From Pseudoxanthomonas sp. JBR18 (GTDB lineage Bacteria > Pseudomonadota > Gammaproteobacteria > Xanthomonadales > Xanthomonadaceae), in assembly GCF_028198165.1 (NCBI RefSeq), contig NZ_CP116339.1, forward strand, positions 2,177,001-2,241,000: a stretch of DNA of 64,000 nucleotides, read 5' to 3'. Below are positions 1 to 7,328 of this stretch, in pieces. The position numbers and the translations under genes are program-made. How positions within the stretch are numbered: position 1 is the stretch's first letter; every line of letters starts with the position of its first letter. The notes under the pieces were generated by a model that worked only from the letters and a program-made list of their open reading frames with translations, had not been told where the DNA came from and did not search any database.

Positions 1-1296
1 CTCCCCGCACGTCGCCGCAAGGCCGACAAGTCCTTCACCGTGCCCGGCCTGGACAAGTACGAGCGCCTGCTCAAGTCCAGCGGCGAGCGCAGCTACTCCA
101 CCACCATGGCCTTCGTGCAGACGCTCAACATCGCCCTGCGCGACAAGGAGCTGGGCCCGCGCATCGTGCCCATCGTGGCCGACGAGGCCCGCACCTTCGG
201 CATGGAGGGCATGTTCCGCCAGATCGGCATCTACGCCCCGTTCGGGCAGAAGTACAAGCCTGTCGATGCCGACCAGCTGATGTACTACCGCGAGGACCAG
301 TCCGGCCAGGTGCTGCAGCAGGGCATCAGCGAGCCGGGCGCCATCTCCTCCTGGCTGGCCGCCGGCACCAGCTACTCGGTGTCCAACGTGCCGATGCTGC
401 CGTTCTACATCTACTACTCGATGTTCGGCTTCCAGCGCGTGGGCGACATCGCCTGGCAGGCCGCCGACATGCGCACCCGCGGCTTCCTGCTGGGCGGCAC
501 CGCCGGGCGCACCACGCTCAACGGTGAAGGCCTGCAGCACGAGGACGGCTTCAGCCAGGTCATCGCCGGCTCCATCCCCAACGTGCGCAGCTACGACCCG
601 ACCTTCGGCTACGAGGTCACCGTCATCCTCCAGCACGGCATGAAGTCGATGATGGAAGAGCAGAAGGACGAGTACTACTACCTGACCCTGATGAACGAGA
701 ACTACGCACACCCGGAGATGCCGGCCGGTGCGGAGGAGGGGATTCTCAAGGGCATGTACCTGCTCACCGACGCCGGCAAGCCCAAGAAGGGCGAGCTGCG
801 CGTGCAGCTGCTGGGCTCAGGCACCATCCTGCGCGAGGCCATCGCCGCGGCCGAACTGCTGGACAAGGACTTCGGCGTCACCGCCGACATCTGGTCCTGC
901 CCCAGCTTCAACGAGCTGCGCCGTGACGGCTTCGACGCCGAGCGCTGGAACCGCATGAACCCGGAAGCCAAGACCCCGCGCAAGGCCTACGTGACCGAGC
1001 AGCTGGAAGGCCGCCAGGGCCCGGTGATCGCCGCCACCGACTACGTGCGCGCCTTCAGCGACCAGATCCGCGCCTTCGTCCCCACCACCAACTACACCGT
1101 GCTGGGCACCGACGGCTTTGGCCGCAGCGACACCCGGGCCAACCTGCGCCGCTTCTTCGAGGTGGACCGCTACTACATTGCCCACGCCGCCATCGCCGCC
1201 CTGGCCAAGGATGGCAAGATGACCGGCAAGGACGTCGCCCGCGCGATCAAGCAGTACAAGATCGACGTGGACAAGGTGAACCCGGACGGGGCTTGA
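1..1296 (+). CDS. aceE: Pyruvate dehydrogenase E1 component, C-terminal part
   Basis: Homodimeric-type E1 subunit of the pyruvate dehydrogenase complex, which decarboxylates pyruvate with thiamine diphosphate and reductively acetylates the E2 lipoyl domain. The reading frame is open from base 1 and begins with LPARRRKADKSF, a segment internal to AceE, so the gene is cut by the window edge. About 431 of the usual ~890 residues are present. They cover the transketolase-like pyrimidine-binding and C-terminal domains, with typical stretches such as NENYAHPEMPAG and VLGTDGFGRSDTRANLRRFF. Codon use is strongly GC-rich, unlike the island that follows. Identity is confident; the start lies outside the window. 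Confidence 0.97.
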   Translation, partial: LPARRRKADKSFTVPGLDKYERLLKSSGERSYSTTMAFVQTLNIALRDKELGPRIVPIVADEARTFGMEGMFRQIGIYAPFGQKYKPVDADQLMYYREDQSGQVLQQGISEPGAISSWLAAGTSYSVSNVPMLPFYIYYSMFGFQRVGDIAWQAADMRTRGFLLGGTAGRTTLNGEGLQHEDGFSQVIAGSIPNVRSYDPTFGYEVTVILQHGMKSMMEEQKDEYYYLTLMNENYAHPEMPAGAEEGILKGMYLLTDAGKPKKGELRVQLLGSGTILREAIAAAELLDKDFGVTADIWSCPSFNELRRDGFDAERWNRMNPEAKTPRKAYVTEQLEGRQGPVIAATDYVRAFSDQIRAFVPTTNYTVLGTDGFGRSDTRANLRRFFEVDRYYIAHAAIAALAKDGKMTGKDVARAIKQYKIDVDKVNPDGA

Positions 1297-1321
1297 TGGC
1301 CTTAATTGCGAGAGAGTGGAC

Positions 1322-1354
1322 GCCGCCTGAGTGCGCGGGCGGCTAGTCCCTTTA
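1322..1354 (+). terminator. Possible terminator after aceE
   Basis: Stem GCCGCC / GGCGGC (1322-1327 with 1338-1343) followed by a short pyrimidine-rich run, TCCCTTT. The U-tract is poor, so this is a weak candidate for the end of the aceE transcript, placed just before composition drops into the island. Confidence 0.3.
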
Positions 1355-1410
1355 AGAGTTGATTGGACAACTACTATTGGATGTGATTTAAGTCATTTCG
1401 GAGCAGTGTA

Positions 1411-1644
1411 TTGACAAGGAATCCGATTCCAAAACCATCTTTCCTTGACGGGTGCTCTCGTGTGTCGCGGAAAGGCGTGGCTCGATGGGAGTCAACCGCT
1501 CGTGATCGTTACTTCGAGTGGGATGGATACCACGGTGAGATAGAGGTCTATGATCGGCGTGGAAATCATCTTGGCGTGATTGATGCGATCAATGGACAGA
1601 TCATCAAGGGCGCTGTCAAAGGGAGGAAAATCGATGTCTCCTAA
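1411..1644 (+). CDS. Colicin E3-type ribonuclease toxin, stand-alone domain
   Basis: A 77-residue protein that is almost only the cytotoxic 16S rRNA-cleaving domain of colicin E3 and pyocin S6. The stretch YFEWDGYHGEIEVY aligns with the E3 active-site segment YEWDSQHGELEGY. It keeps the E3 catalytic Asp, His and Glu (here Asp38, His41, Glu45). The HLG and KG positions downstream also match, and basic residues near the C-terminus (GRK) may replace the E3 arginine. There is no receptor-binding or translocation domain. The start is TTG, eight bases after GGAG at 1400-1403. The next gene overlaps it by 11 bases, as in toxin-antitoxin or bacteriocin-immunity pairs. Toxicity is inferred from family residues. 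It could instead be the last fragment of a longer polymorphic toxin, although a ribosome-binding site argues for independent translation. Confidence 0.75.
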   Translation: MTRNPIPKPSFLDGCSRVSRKGVARWESTARDRYFEWDGYHGEIEVYDRRGNHLGVIDAINGQIIKGAVKGRKIDVS

Positions 1645-1960
1645 TATGAATTTCATAGATAAGTGCATTCGCGGGCTGTCCTTGCCCGCTGATATTGATG
1701 ATGCTGTGCAAACTTGGCACGATGATCCTGAAATAAGGGTAGATCTTTCAGATTATCTTGGCTTCGATAAAGAGGAATATTCCGCGTGGCTGGCTGACGG
1801 CTCGATTATTCAGTCTGTGATTGCCGCGCGAGTGTCCGGCCTATCGCTGTTCGAATACTTGCAGAGTGCTATGGAGCTTCCGATGGCGGCCAGAGGGCAG
1901 GGGCTTTCTGCGGATAGTGCGGTTATTAAATGGCTGCGCAAAACTGGAAGGCTTGGGTGA
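1634..1960 (+). CDS. Small putative antitoxin/immunity protein of the E3-type toxin
   Basis: A 108-residue acidic protein starting at ATG 1634, eight bases after GGGAGG (1621-1626). It overlaps the toxin gene by 11 bases and the next gene by 4, so the three are translated as one unit. It carries the pattern IDDAVQTWHDDP...DLSDYLGFDKEEYSAWLADG. I recognise this as a family of small proteins often found in toxin-antitoxin-like pairs and next to ImmA/IrrE peptidases; I cannot name it precisely. Position, acidity and coupling suggest it neutralises the RNase, but there is no sequence similarity that I can see to the E3 immunity protein Im3. Base composition is lower in GC than aceE. Confidence 0.6.
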   Translation: MSPNMNFIDKCIRGLSLPADIDDAVQTWHDDPEIRVDLSDYLGFDKEEYSAWLADGSIIQSVIAARVSGLSLFEYLQSAMELPMAARGQGLSADSAVIKWLRKTGRLG

Positions 1961-2952
1961 TAGGTATAGATCTTTGTGAATCGGCAAGGAATTTCGCTCG
2001 ATTACTAATTGATAGGCACGGAATTGCTGCGCCCGTCAATATCGAGTCGCTTCTTAGTCAATATGCGGACTTGGAGGTTGTTGACATACCATTCGATTTC
2101 GATGGAATAGCTCTTGATATAGGTAATTCATCTCGCCCCAAGGTCGTAATAAATGGCAATATTCCAGAGGCGAGGCGAAGATTCACGGCGGCGCACGAGC
2201 TTGGCCATGTGATTATCCCGTGGCACCGAGGGGTTTTTCTAGATGATATTGCGCTCGATGACTCTCAGCGATTCGCAAATCTCGATGCGTACATGGAGAT
2301 GGAGAGGCAGGCGAATGCTTTTGCTTCTGAAATTTTGATGCCTCAAGCTTGGCTCCTTGAGACGATGGCGCAAACAAGGTTTTCTGACCTTCATGCGCGC
2401 GTAATTGATGAGGCTGGAGTATCGCCGGTAGCAGCGGCAATTAATATAATGCGATCCCTCCCGCCAGGACACATTTACGCGGTTGTTGATTCTTCAGGCT
2501 TGGTGCTAAATGCTGGAAGATCAGAGGGTACGTTGGCATCTGCTCCAGCTTGGCATGAGCCTTTGCAGGCTGGTGCATACGATTATGCCGAAGATTTTGC
2601 CTCGCTAAAACGTGCAGGGCGCACGTATATGTGGTGGAAACTGCCATCTAGCTACGACTATCCTGTTGAAAGTGAGGGCCCGCCTCTTGATTGGCGCATC
2701 GTACTTGATGAGATGCTGGCTGATATTTGTAGCTCGCCCGAACAGATTTCAGCGTATAAGATGAAGGTAAATGGCGTGATCGGGTACGTTAATAGCGCAT
2801 GTAAGCGAGGGGCTAACTATACGGAGGGGGGGGTTAGGGCTGCAGCTATTCAGCGGTTTACGGGGCGTACCGAATACGCTAACTTCTCGGCACATGAAAA
2901 ATTTCATGCGTTTGTTGCTGCGAGAGTTTCATACTTGTTCCGGGTGGAATAA
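1957..2952 (+). CDS. ImmA/IrrE-type zinc metallopeptidase
   Basis: A 331-residue protein with the zinc-protease motif HELGH (residues 80-84) and a downstream ERQANAFASEILMP segment that supplies the third metal ligand, as in the ImmA/IrrE (M78/DUF955) family. These proteases cut XRE-type repressors or antitoxins to release gene expression. I chose GTG 1957 because GGAAGG lies five bases upstream and the start overlaps the previous stop in a GTGA arrangement; the alternative ATG at 1930 has no such site. The ~190-residue C-terminal region is not recognised. Its place as third gene after an RNase toxin suggests it degrades the partner protein or processes the toxin. That is inference. Confidence 0.8.
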   Translation: MIGIDLCESARNFARLLIDRHGIAAPVNIESLLSQYADLEVVDIPFDFDGIALDIGNSSRPKVVINGNIPEARRRFTAAHELGHVIIPWHRGVFLDDIALDDSQRFANLDAYMEMERQANAFASEILMPQAWLLETMAQTRFSDLHARVIDEAGVSPVAAAINIMRSLPPGHIYAVVDSSGLVLNAGRSEGTLASAPAWHEPLQAGAYDYAEDFASLKRAGRTYMWWKLPSSYDYPVESEGPPLDWRIVLDEMLADICSSPEQISAYKMKVNGVIGYVNSACKRGANYTEGGVRAAAIQRFTGRTEYANFSAHEKFHAFVAARVSYLFRVE

Positions 2953-2984
2953 TAATTATAAAAAGCCTTCACTTCCTGCGGCGA

Positions 2985-3160
2985 AACAGGGGTCAGGTTG
3001 CACTTTTATCTTAACAAGCTTTGATTTTCGGCGGCCTGCCTGTTCGGAAAGGGGGCAGGCGCGATGACCGTGTTGGTGTTCTATGGGCGCCTGGAAGCGC
3101 TCGTCGCCAAGCGTATTGGGATTGTTATCAGGATTGGGGCGAAGGTGAGTGGACGCAGTT
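2985..3160 (-). pseudogene. Degenerate RAYT 3' fragment
   Basis: Starts with the tail GGGGTCAGGTTGCACTT and continues with TTTTCGGCGGCCTGCC. On the minus strand this resembles the C-terminal coding region of a REP-associated tyrosine transposase of the kind better preserved at 3776-4018. No reading frame is intact. The 340 bases between the metallopeptidase and the next gene hold nothing else I can support. Confidence 0.4.
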
Positions 3161-3294
3161 CCACATCGGACTTGCCTGGCTATTACTGTGCTCTATTAGG
3201 AGGTCTTAGTATTGGCGATGGATCCGCGAACCATGTGAGGCTGGATGCTTTCTAGGCTGTGGGAATTTATCGCCATGATAGGGAGATCTTAAAG

Positions 3295-3726
3295 ATGCGA
3301 TATTCGACTAATTCGATTGTTGGGAAAGTAGGCGCCAAGGCAATCATGCTGATTGTCCAGTGGGGCTTACTAATGTGTGTCACGTATCTCTTTGCGGGCG
3401 GGGCTAAGAGGGATTTATTGCAAAAATTTGTAGAGCAGGCAGTTGAGAGCGGAAACTCCATAGTTCCTTTTTTGGCTTCCTTTATTTGCGTGATTTTTGT
3501 TCTTGTAGCGTGGCTAATTAACTCCAGGCAAGGCAATGTCAAAGCGCACGCGCTTGGACTTATTGCCGATGTTGCGGGAGATCTGGGCTCAGCCCTGTTC
3601 TTGTACGGATACGTTGTCCTGATATACGTGTTCGCAAAGCCGTCTATGCATTTTCTTGCTCAAGCTGCTTTCGGACTGCTGTTTGGTCTAACGTTAATGG
3701 TGGCTTCCAAAATTTACGAAAACTAA
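3295..3726 (+). CDS. Hypothetical four-helix membrane protein
   Basis: A 143-residue protein from ATG 3295, preceded by AGGGAG eight bases upstream. Hydrophobic stretches at about residues 17-34, 50-72, 90-110 and 114-135 predict four membrane helices. There is no recognised domain. Its AT-rich codon use differs from the flanking core genes, and it lies alone between two RAYT 3' fragments, so it looks like a horizontally acquired single-gene cassette. Function unknown; a superinfection-exclusion or immunity role is possible but unsupported. Confidence 0.6.
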   Translation: MRYSTNSIVGKVGAKAIMLIVQWGLLMCVTYLFAGGAKRDLLQKFVEQAVESGNSIVPFLASFICVIFVLVAWLINSRQGNVKAHALGLIADVAGDLGSALFLYGYVVLIYVFAKPSMHFLAQAAFGLLFGLTLMVASKIYEN

Positions 3727-3775
3727 ACTTAGTCTGAAACGCGGAACAGGGGGCAAACGAGTCACGGGGTCAGGT

Positions 3776-4018
3776 TCTAAGGTTTCCCCACGTTTTTCCC
3801 TAGATGGATTGGAAAGCAGGGGTCAGAGTGCACTTTCCTCCCCCGTGGTCTTCTTGATCTTCGGCTGCCTTCCCGTCCGCACCGCTGGGCCCGCGCGCCG
3901 TCCGAGCTGCCGTTCGGTGGCGTTGCGGAAGCTGTCGTTGCCCAGCGCGTGCTGGCGCTGCAGGTTGAGGCGGATGGCAGCGGTCTCGTCCGGGGCGATG
4001 GCTTCCAGCACGAAGCCA
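3776..4018 (-). pseudogene. RAYT transposase C-terminal fragment, type 2
   Basis: On the minus strand 4011-3823 encodes a piece with QRQHALGNDSFRNATE and RQLGRRAGPA, the typical C-terminal end of Y1-type REP-associated tyrosine transposases. The catalytic HUH region is missing. It lies just after a GGGGTCAGGTTC copy and is followed by a second such tail, so fragments are arranged head to tail. Confidence 0.55.
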
Positions 4019-4020
4019 GT

Positions 4021-4290
4021 AACGGGGTCAGGTTCACTTCTCGCGGTCTTTGGTGGCGTTGTGTGGACGATGGGCGGGCCTGACGCCAGCGAAGCGTTGG
4101 GTCTTGGTCTGGATCATGGCTTGGAAGGCGCTGCTGCCTAGGCGCGCTGTTGTTGCAGGGTCGCGCGGATGGTGGCGAGGTCGTCGGGACCCAAGGCCGT
4201 GTTCAACAGGACGTGGTAGGCCGCAGCACGGGTTTCCCTGTCGGCGCCCAGCGCCAGAAAGCTGGGGTGCGGCTGCGGGGCCCGAGCAGC
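4021..4290 (-). pseudogene. RAYT transposase C-terminal fragment, type 1
   Basis: The minus strand carries the same C-terminal coding sequence as the better copy at 5168-5453 (LQQQRA...FQAM...KTQRFAGVRPAHRP), followed by AAGTGAACCTGACCCCG. A one-base difference in the QQQRAL segment creates a stop, so the fragment cannot be read through. There is no HUH domain. Confidence 0.6.
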
Positions 4291-4526
4291 TAACGGAGTC
4301 AGGTTCACTTCGTGATTGAAGCGGCTGGCTTTTTGGGGCGATGCGCACGCCTAACACCTGCGAAGCGTTGGGTCTTGGTTTCGGCCATGGCTTGGAAGGC
4401 GGCGCTGGTGCCCAGGGCGCGCAGCTGCTGCACGGTGGCGCGGATGGCGACGAGGGCTTCCAGGTCCAGGGTTTCGTGGAGCAGGGTGTGGTAGGCGTCA
4501 GTCCGGCTGGGCGCGTCGGTCAGCAA
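4291..4526 (-). pseudogene. RAYT transposase C-terminal fragment, type 1
   Basis: The minus strand 4526-4305 encodes ALVAIRATVQQLRALGTSAA and AETKTQRFAGVRRAHRPKK, a divergent copy of the type 1 RAYT C-terminus. It starts after GGAGTCAGGTTCACTTC, another version of the repeated tail. The divergence from the copies at 4021 and 5168 shows these are not a recent tandem duplication. Confidence 0.55.
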
Positions 4527-4615
4527 GGCTCAGGGTAGAAAAAGCGCGCTTCTACCTCTGTTTTGTTCTGCCCTTACACTAAGATCAACCAACATCCATT
4601 TGAACGGACTCACCG

Positions 4616-4882
4616 ATGACACAGATATCGCCTGATCTGGCAGCTAGTGCTCTAGAGCGCGCCTTCTTTCCGTGCATTGCAGCGGTTGAAAGAGGGTCGG
4701 ACCCGCTATGGCTGAAAGTTGTGGCTCCCGACGGCAGTAAGCTCATCGAGCATGCCATTCCGCTAGACGAGGCTTGCGACAGCGAACGACTAAGTCGCTC
4801 TATCGAATATTTCCGCGAAACAATCATTGCTCAACGAGGAACAGAGCTGGAGCACTGGACGCTGAGGATCGCAAATGTTTAG
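4616..4882 (+). CDS. Hypothetical protein, first gene of a two-gene cassette
   Basis: An 88-residue soluble acidic protein beginning at ATG 4616 (MTQISPDLAASALERAFF). No family is recognised. Its last eight bases overlap the start of the next gene, so the pair is probably co-translated. The two-gene unit is enclosed by RAYT 3' fragments on both sides (4291-4526 and 5168-5453). Small partner plus small membrane protein is a layout also seen in toxin-antitoxin and phage-defence cassettes, but no motif supports that here. Confidence 0.5.
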   Translation: MTQISPDLAASALERAFFPCIAAVERGSDPLWLKVVAPDGSKLIEHAIPLDEACDSERLSRSIEYFRETIIAQRGTELEHWTLRIANV

Positions 4883-5162
4883 TGAGAAGGCATGGCTACT
4901 GGCGTCGTCTATCGCGGGCGTTGGCTCAGCCCTATGTTGGCTGCGGGCAAGCACCGTCAAAGTGAGCTACGCACAAGCGCTGAAGAAGCGGCGTAAGAAA
5001 GCTGGGCGAGACGAGGGCTGGTCACAGGCTGGTATTGAGTTGCATGGAGCAGAGCTAGGAGAAACTTTTGCAGCGCAGACCAAATGGGGCGCGGCCGGGG
5101 CCGCGTTAGCAGCGGTGGCCGTTATCGTGCAAACATTGGCAGCTTGGTACCAACCTACATAA
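4875..5162 (+). CDS. Hypothetical small membrane protein, second gene of cassette
   Basis: A 95-residue protein with a hydrophobic N-terminal segment (about residues 6-22), a basic cytosolic stretch (KKRRKKAGRDEG) and a second hydrophobic segment near the C-terminus (about 72-89). A two-helix membrane protein with a charged loop is predicted. Its start overlaps the preceding gene by eight bases. No homologous family is recognised. Confidence 0.5.
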   Translation: MFSEKAWLLASSIAGVGSALCWLRASTVKVSYAQALKKRRKKAGRDEGWSQAGIELHGAELGETFAAQTKWGAAGAALAAVAVIVQTLAAWYQPT

Positions 5163-5167
5163 CGCCG

Positions 5168-5453
5168 AGTAACGGGGTCAGGTTCACTTCTCGCGGTCTT
5201 TCGTGGCCTTGCGTGGACGATGGGCGGGCCTGACGCCAGCGAAGCGTTGGGTCTTGGCTTGGACCATGGCCTGGAAGGCGCTGCTGCCCAGGGCGCGCTG
5301 TTGTTGCAGGGTCGTGTGGATGGTGGCCAGGTCGTCGGGACCCAGGGCCGCGTTCAGCGGGGCGCGATAGGCCGCAGCGCGGCCTTCTATGTCGGCGCCC
5401 AGCGCCAGAAAGCTGGGGTGCGACTGTAAGCCTGAGTGCGGCCGCAGGGCCAA
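5168..5453 (-). pseudogene. RAYT transposase C-terminal fragment, type 1 (best copy)
   Basis: The minus strand 5453-5184 is an open segment reading FLALGADIEGRAAAYR, then ATIHTTLQQQRALGSSAFQA, then KTQRFAGVRPAHRP, ending REK-stop. The stop lies inside AAGTGAACCTGACCCCG. This is the C-terminal ~85 residues of a REP-associated tyrosine transposase. It lacks the HUH and Tyr motifs, so it is a remnant, but it is the clearest reference for the other copies. Confidence 0.65.
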
Positions 5454-5523
5454 AAGTAGCTAGGCCAGCTCACTCATGCATTAATATGCTGTAATGTGGT
5501 GCTGCTGACGCAGGGATGGGTCG

Positions 5524-5718
5524 ATGAAGCAACCGAAACATGATGAAGGGCTGGAATCATGCCCCACTGTCCGGGCGTCTGTGAGTCTTCCGCATGAGCT
5601 TCATGCCGAGTTGGAACGAATCGCACGCGGCAAAAAGGTGTCGCTTGCGTGGGTCATGCGAGAAGCGGCGAAAAAGTATGTCTCAGACCAGTGGCCACTG
5701 CTGACGCGGCCAAAATGA
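5524..5718 (+). CDS. Ribbon-helix-helix (CopG/Arc-like) protein
   Basis: A 64-residue protein containing VRASVSLPHELHAELERIAR followed by KKVSLAWVMREAAKKYV: a beta strand and two helices of the ribbon-helix-helix fold used by small DNA-binding regulators and antitoxins. It ends three bases before the Vsr gene and is likely the first gene of the restriction-modification operon, where it could act as a controller. The family assignment rests on the fold pattern only. Confidence 0.65.
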   Translation: MKQPKHDEGLESCPTVRASVSLPHELHAELERIARGKKVSLAWVMREAAKKYVSDQWPLLTRPK

Positions 5719-5721
5719 CGT

Positions 5722-6129
5722 ATGGACAACGTTCCTCCAGCCCGGCGCTCGGAAATCATGGCGCGCGTGCGTTCACGCGATACCAAGCCGGAGATGATAG
5801 TTCGGCGGTTGGTCTACGCGATGGGGTATCGATATCGCCTGCATGCGAAGGACTTACCAGGAAAGCCGGATCTAGTGTTTCGTTCTCGCAAGAAGGTTGT
5901 GTTCATCCATGGTTGTTTTTGGCATCGGCATGCGAAGTGCGCGCTGGCTCGACTGCCGAAGTCTCGTCAGGGCTTCTGGCTACCTAAACTTGAAGCGAAT
6001 CGGCAGCGTGATGCAAAAAATGAATCGTCGCTCCTCGATGCGGGCTGGGATGTACTCACGATTTGGGAGTGCGATTTGGAAGATCTCGCTCAGATCAGAA
6101 CAAGAATAAGAGGATTTCTCGATGCGTAG
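5722..6129 (+). CDS. vsr: Very short patch repair endonuclease
   Basis: A 135-residue Vsr-type endonuclease, which nicks next to T:G mismatches made by deamination of 5-methylcytosine. Family motifs are present: RSRDTKPEMIVRRLVYAMGY, then KPDLVF with the metal-binding Asp, then FIHGCFWHRH. Length matches the family (about 130-150). It overlaps the methylase gene by eight bases, the usual vsr/dcm pairing, and thus repairs the lesions that the methylase promotes. Confidence 0.93.
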   Translation: MDNVPPARRSEIMARVRSRDTKPEMIVRRLVYAMGYRYRLHAKDLPGKPDLVFRSRKKVVFIHGCFWHRHAKCALARLPKSRQGFWLPKLEANRQRDAKNESSLLDAGWDVLTIWECDLEDLAQIRTRIRGFLDA

Positions 6130-7309
6130 CGTTGAACTTTTCGCCGGCGCGGGGGGGCTCGCCATCGGCATGGCGAATGCAGGATTCCAGCATGCGGCCG
6201 TCGTCGAATGGGATCACGACGCATGTGAGACCTTCCGCGAGAACCAACGTCATCATGCACACGCGGTCGAGGGGTGGCCGGTGCACGAGGTCGATGCGCG
6301 GAGTTTCAAATTTGAATCGCTCGGACAGGATATTGCGGTGGTTTCCGGAGGACCACCATGCCAGCCGTTCTCGATGGGAGGTAAACATCAAGCGCAGCGC
6401 GACGATAGAAACATGTTCCCCGAGGCAGTTCGAGCAGTGCGTGAGTTGATGCCGAAAGCATTCATTTTTGAGAATGTCAAAGGGCTGACGCGCAAAAGCT
6501 TTGCGTCGTACTTCTCACACATTCTCCTTCAATTGCAATACCCGGAACTAGCGCGGCGCAAGGGTGAGAACTGGATTCAGCATCGTGCACGCCTCGAACA
6601 GCACCATTCGGCTAACAAAGGCGCCGCCACATATAATGTTTTGTTCGACGTGCTCAATGCCGCTGATTATGGCGTTCCACAAAAGCGGGAACGCGTTTTC
6701 TTCGTTGGGTTTCGTTCCGACTTGGGTGCGCGATGGTCGTTTCCCGACCCCACGCATTCTGAGGGCGCGCTGTTAGTTTCGAAATGGATTGACGGCAGCT
6801 ACTGGGACGAGCACGGGATTAGCCAAAAGCGGAAAGCGGAAGTGCTCCCGCGCTACGCGAAACGGGTAGAGCTTTTGCGCTCCGCTCCGGTTTTGTTGAC
6901 TCTAGACCGTTGGCAAACGACTCGTGACGCGTTGAAGAATCTTCCAGACCCGGAGGCCGTTCGCGATCATGGAATTTCCAACCATGTGTTCACCCCGGGA
7001 GCCAGAGCATATGTAGGCCACACGGGGAGCGTTCTGGATGAGCCATCCAAGACGTTGAAGGCTGGGTACCACGGGGTTCCCGGTGGCGAAAACATGTTTA
7101 TCAAGGATGATGGAACGCTTCGCTATTTCACTGTCCGAGAGTCCGCGCGGCTGCAGAGTTTTCCTGATGAATATGAGTTTCGCGGCTCATGGAGCCAAAC
7201 CATGCGCCAACTCGGAAACGCCGTTCCCGTGAAATTGGCCGAGGTGGTTGCCCGCTCTGTTGCGGCCAGTCTGGAGGCATGCGACACCCTTGCCCAAACC
7301 ACGAATTGA
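6122..7309 (+). CDS. DNA (cytosine-5) methyltransferase
   Basis: A 395-residue C5-cytosine methylase. Motif I FAGAGGLAIGMANAGF lies near the N-terminus, motif IV GGPPCQPFS carries the catalytic Cys80, motif VI is FENVKGL, motif VIII is PQKRERVFFVGFR, and motif X is QLGNAVPVKLAE close to the C-terminus. The target-recognition region lies between about residues 210 and 300; its specificity cannot be read from the sequence. It starts at ATG 6122 inside the vsr gene. The neighbouring ATPase and helicase-nuclease indicate that it is the modification arm of a restriction system rather than an orphan methylase. Confidence 0.95.
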   Translation: MRSVELFAGAGGLAIGMANAGFQHAAVVEWDHDACETFRENQRHHAHAVEGWPVHEVDARSFKFESLGQDIAVVSGGPPCQPFSMGGKHQAQRDDRNMFPEAVRAVRELMPKAFIFENVKGLTRKSFASYFSHILLQLQYPELARRKGENWIQHRARLEQHHSANKGAATYNVLFDVLNAADYGVPQKRERVFFVGFRSDLGARWSFPDPTHSEGALLVSKWIDGSYWDEHGISQKRKAEVLPRYAKRVELLRSAPVLLTLDRWQTTRDALKNLPDPEAVRDHGISNHVFTPGARAYVGHTGSVLDEPSKTLKAGYHGVPGGENMFIKDDGTLRYFTVRESARLQSFPDEYEFRGSWSQTMRQLGNAVPVKLAEVVARSVAASLEACDTLAQTTN

Positions 7310-7328
7310 TTAAGAGACCAGGACCGTC

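Noticed and set aside
2985..5453. Integron array with attC-like sites
   Set aside because: The repeated units encode a RAYT C-terminus on the minus strand and have no attC core sites; no integrase gene is present.
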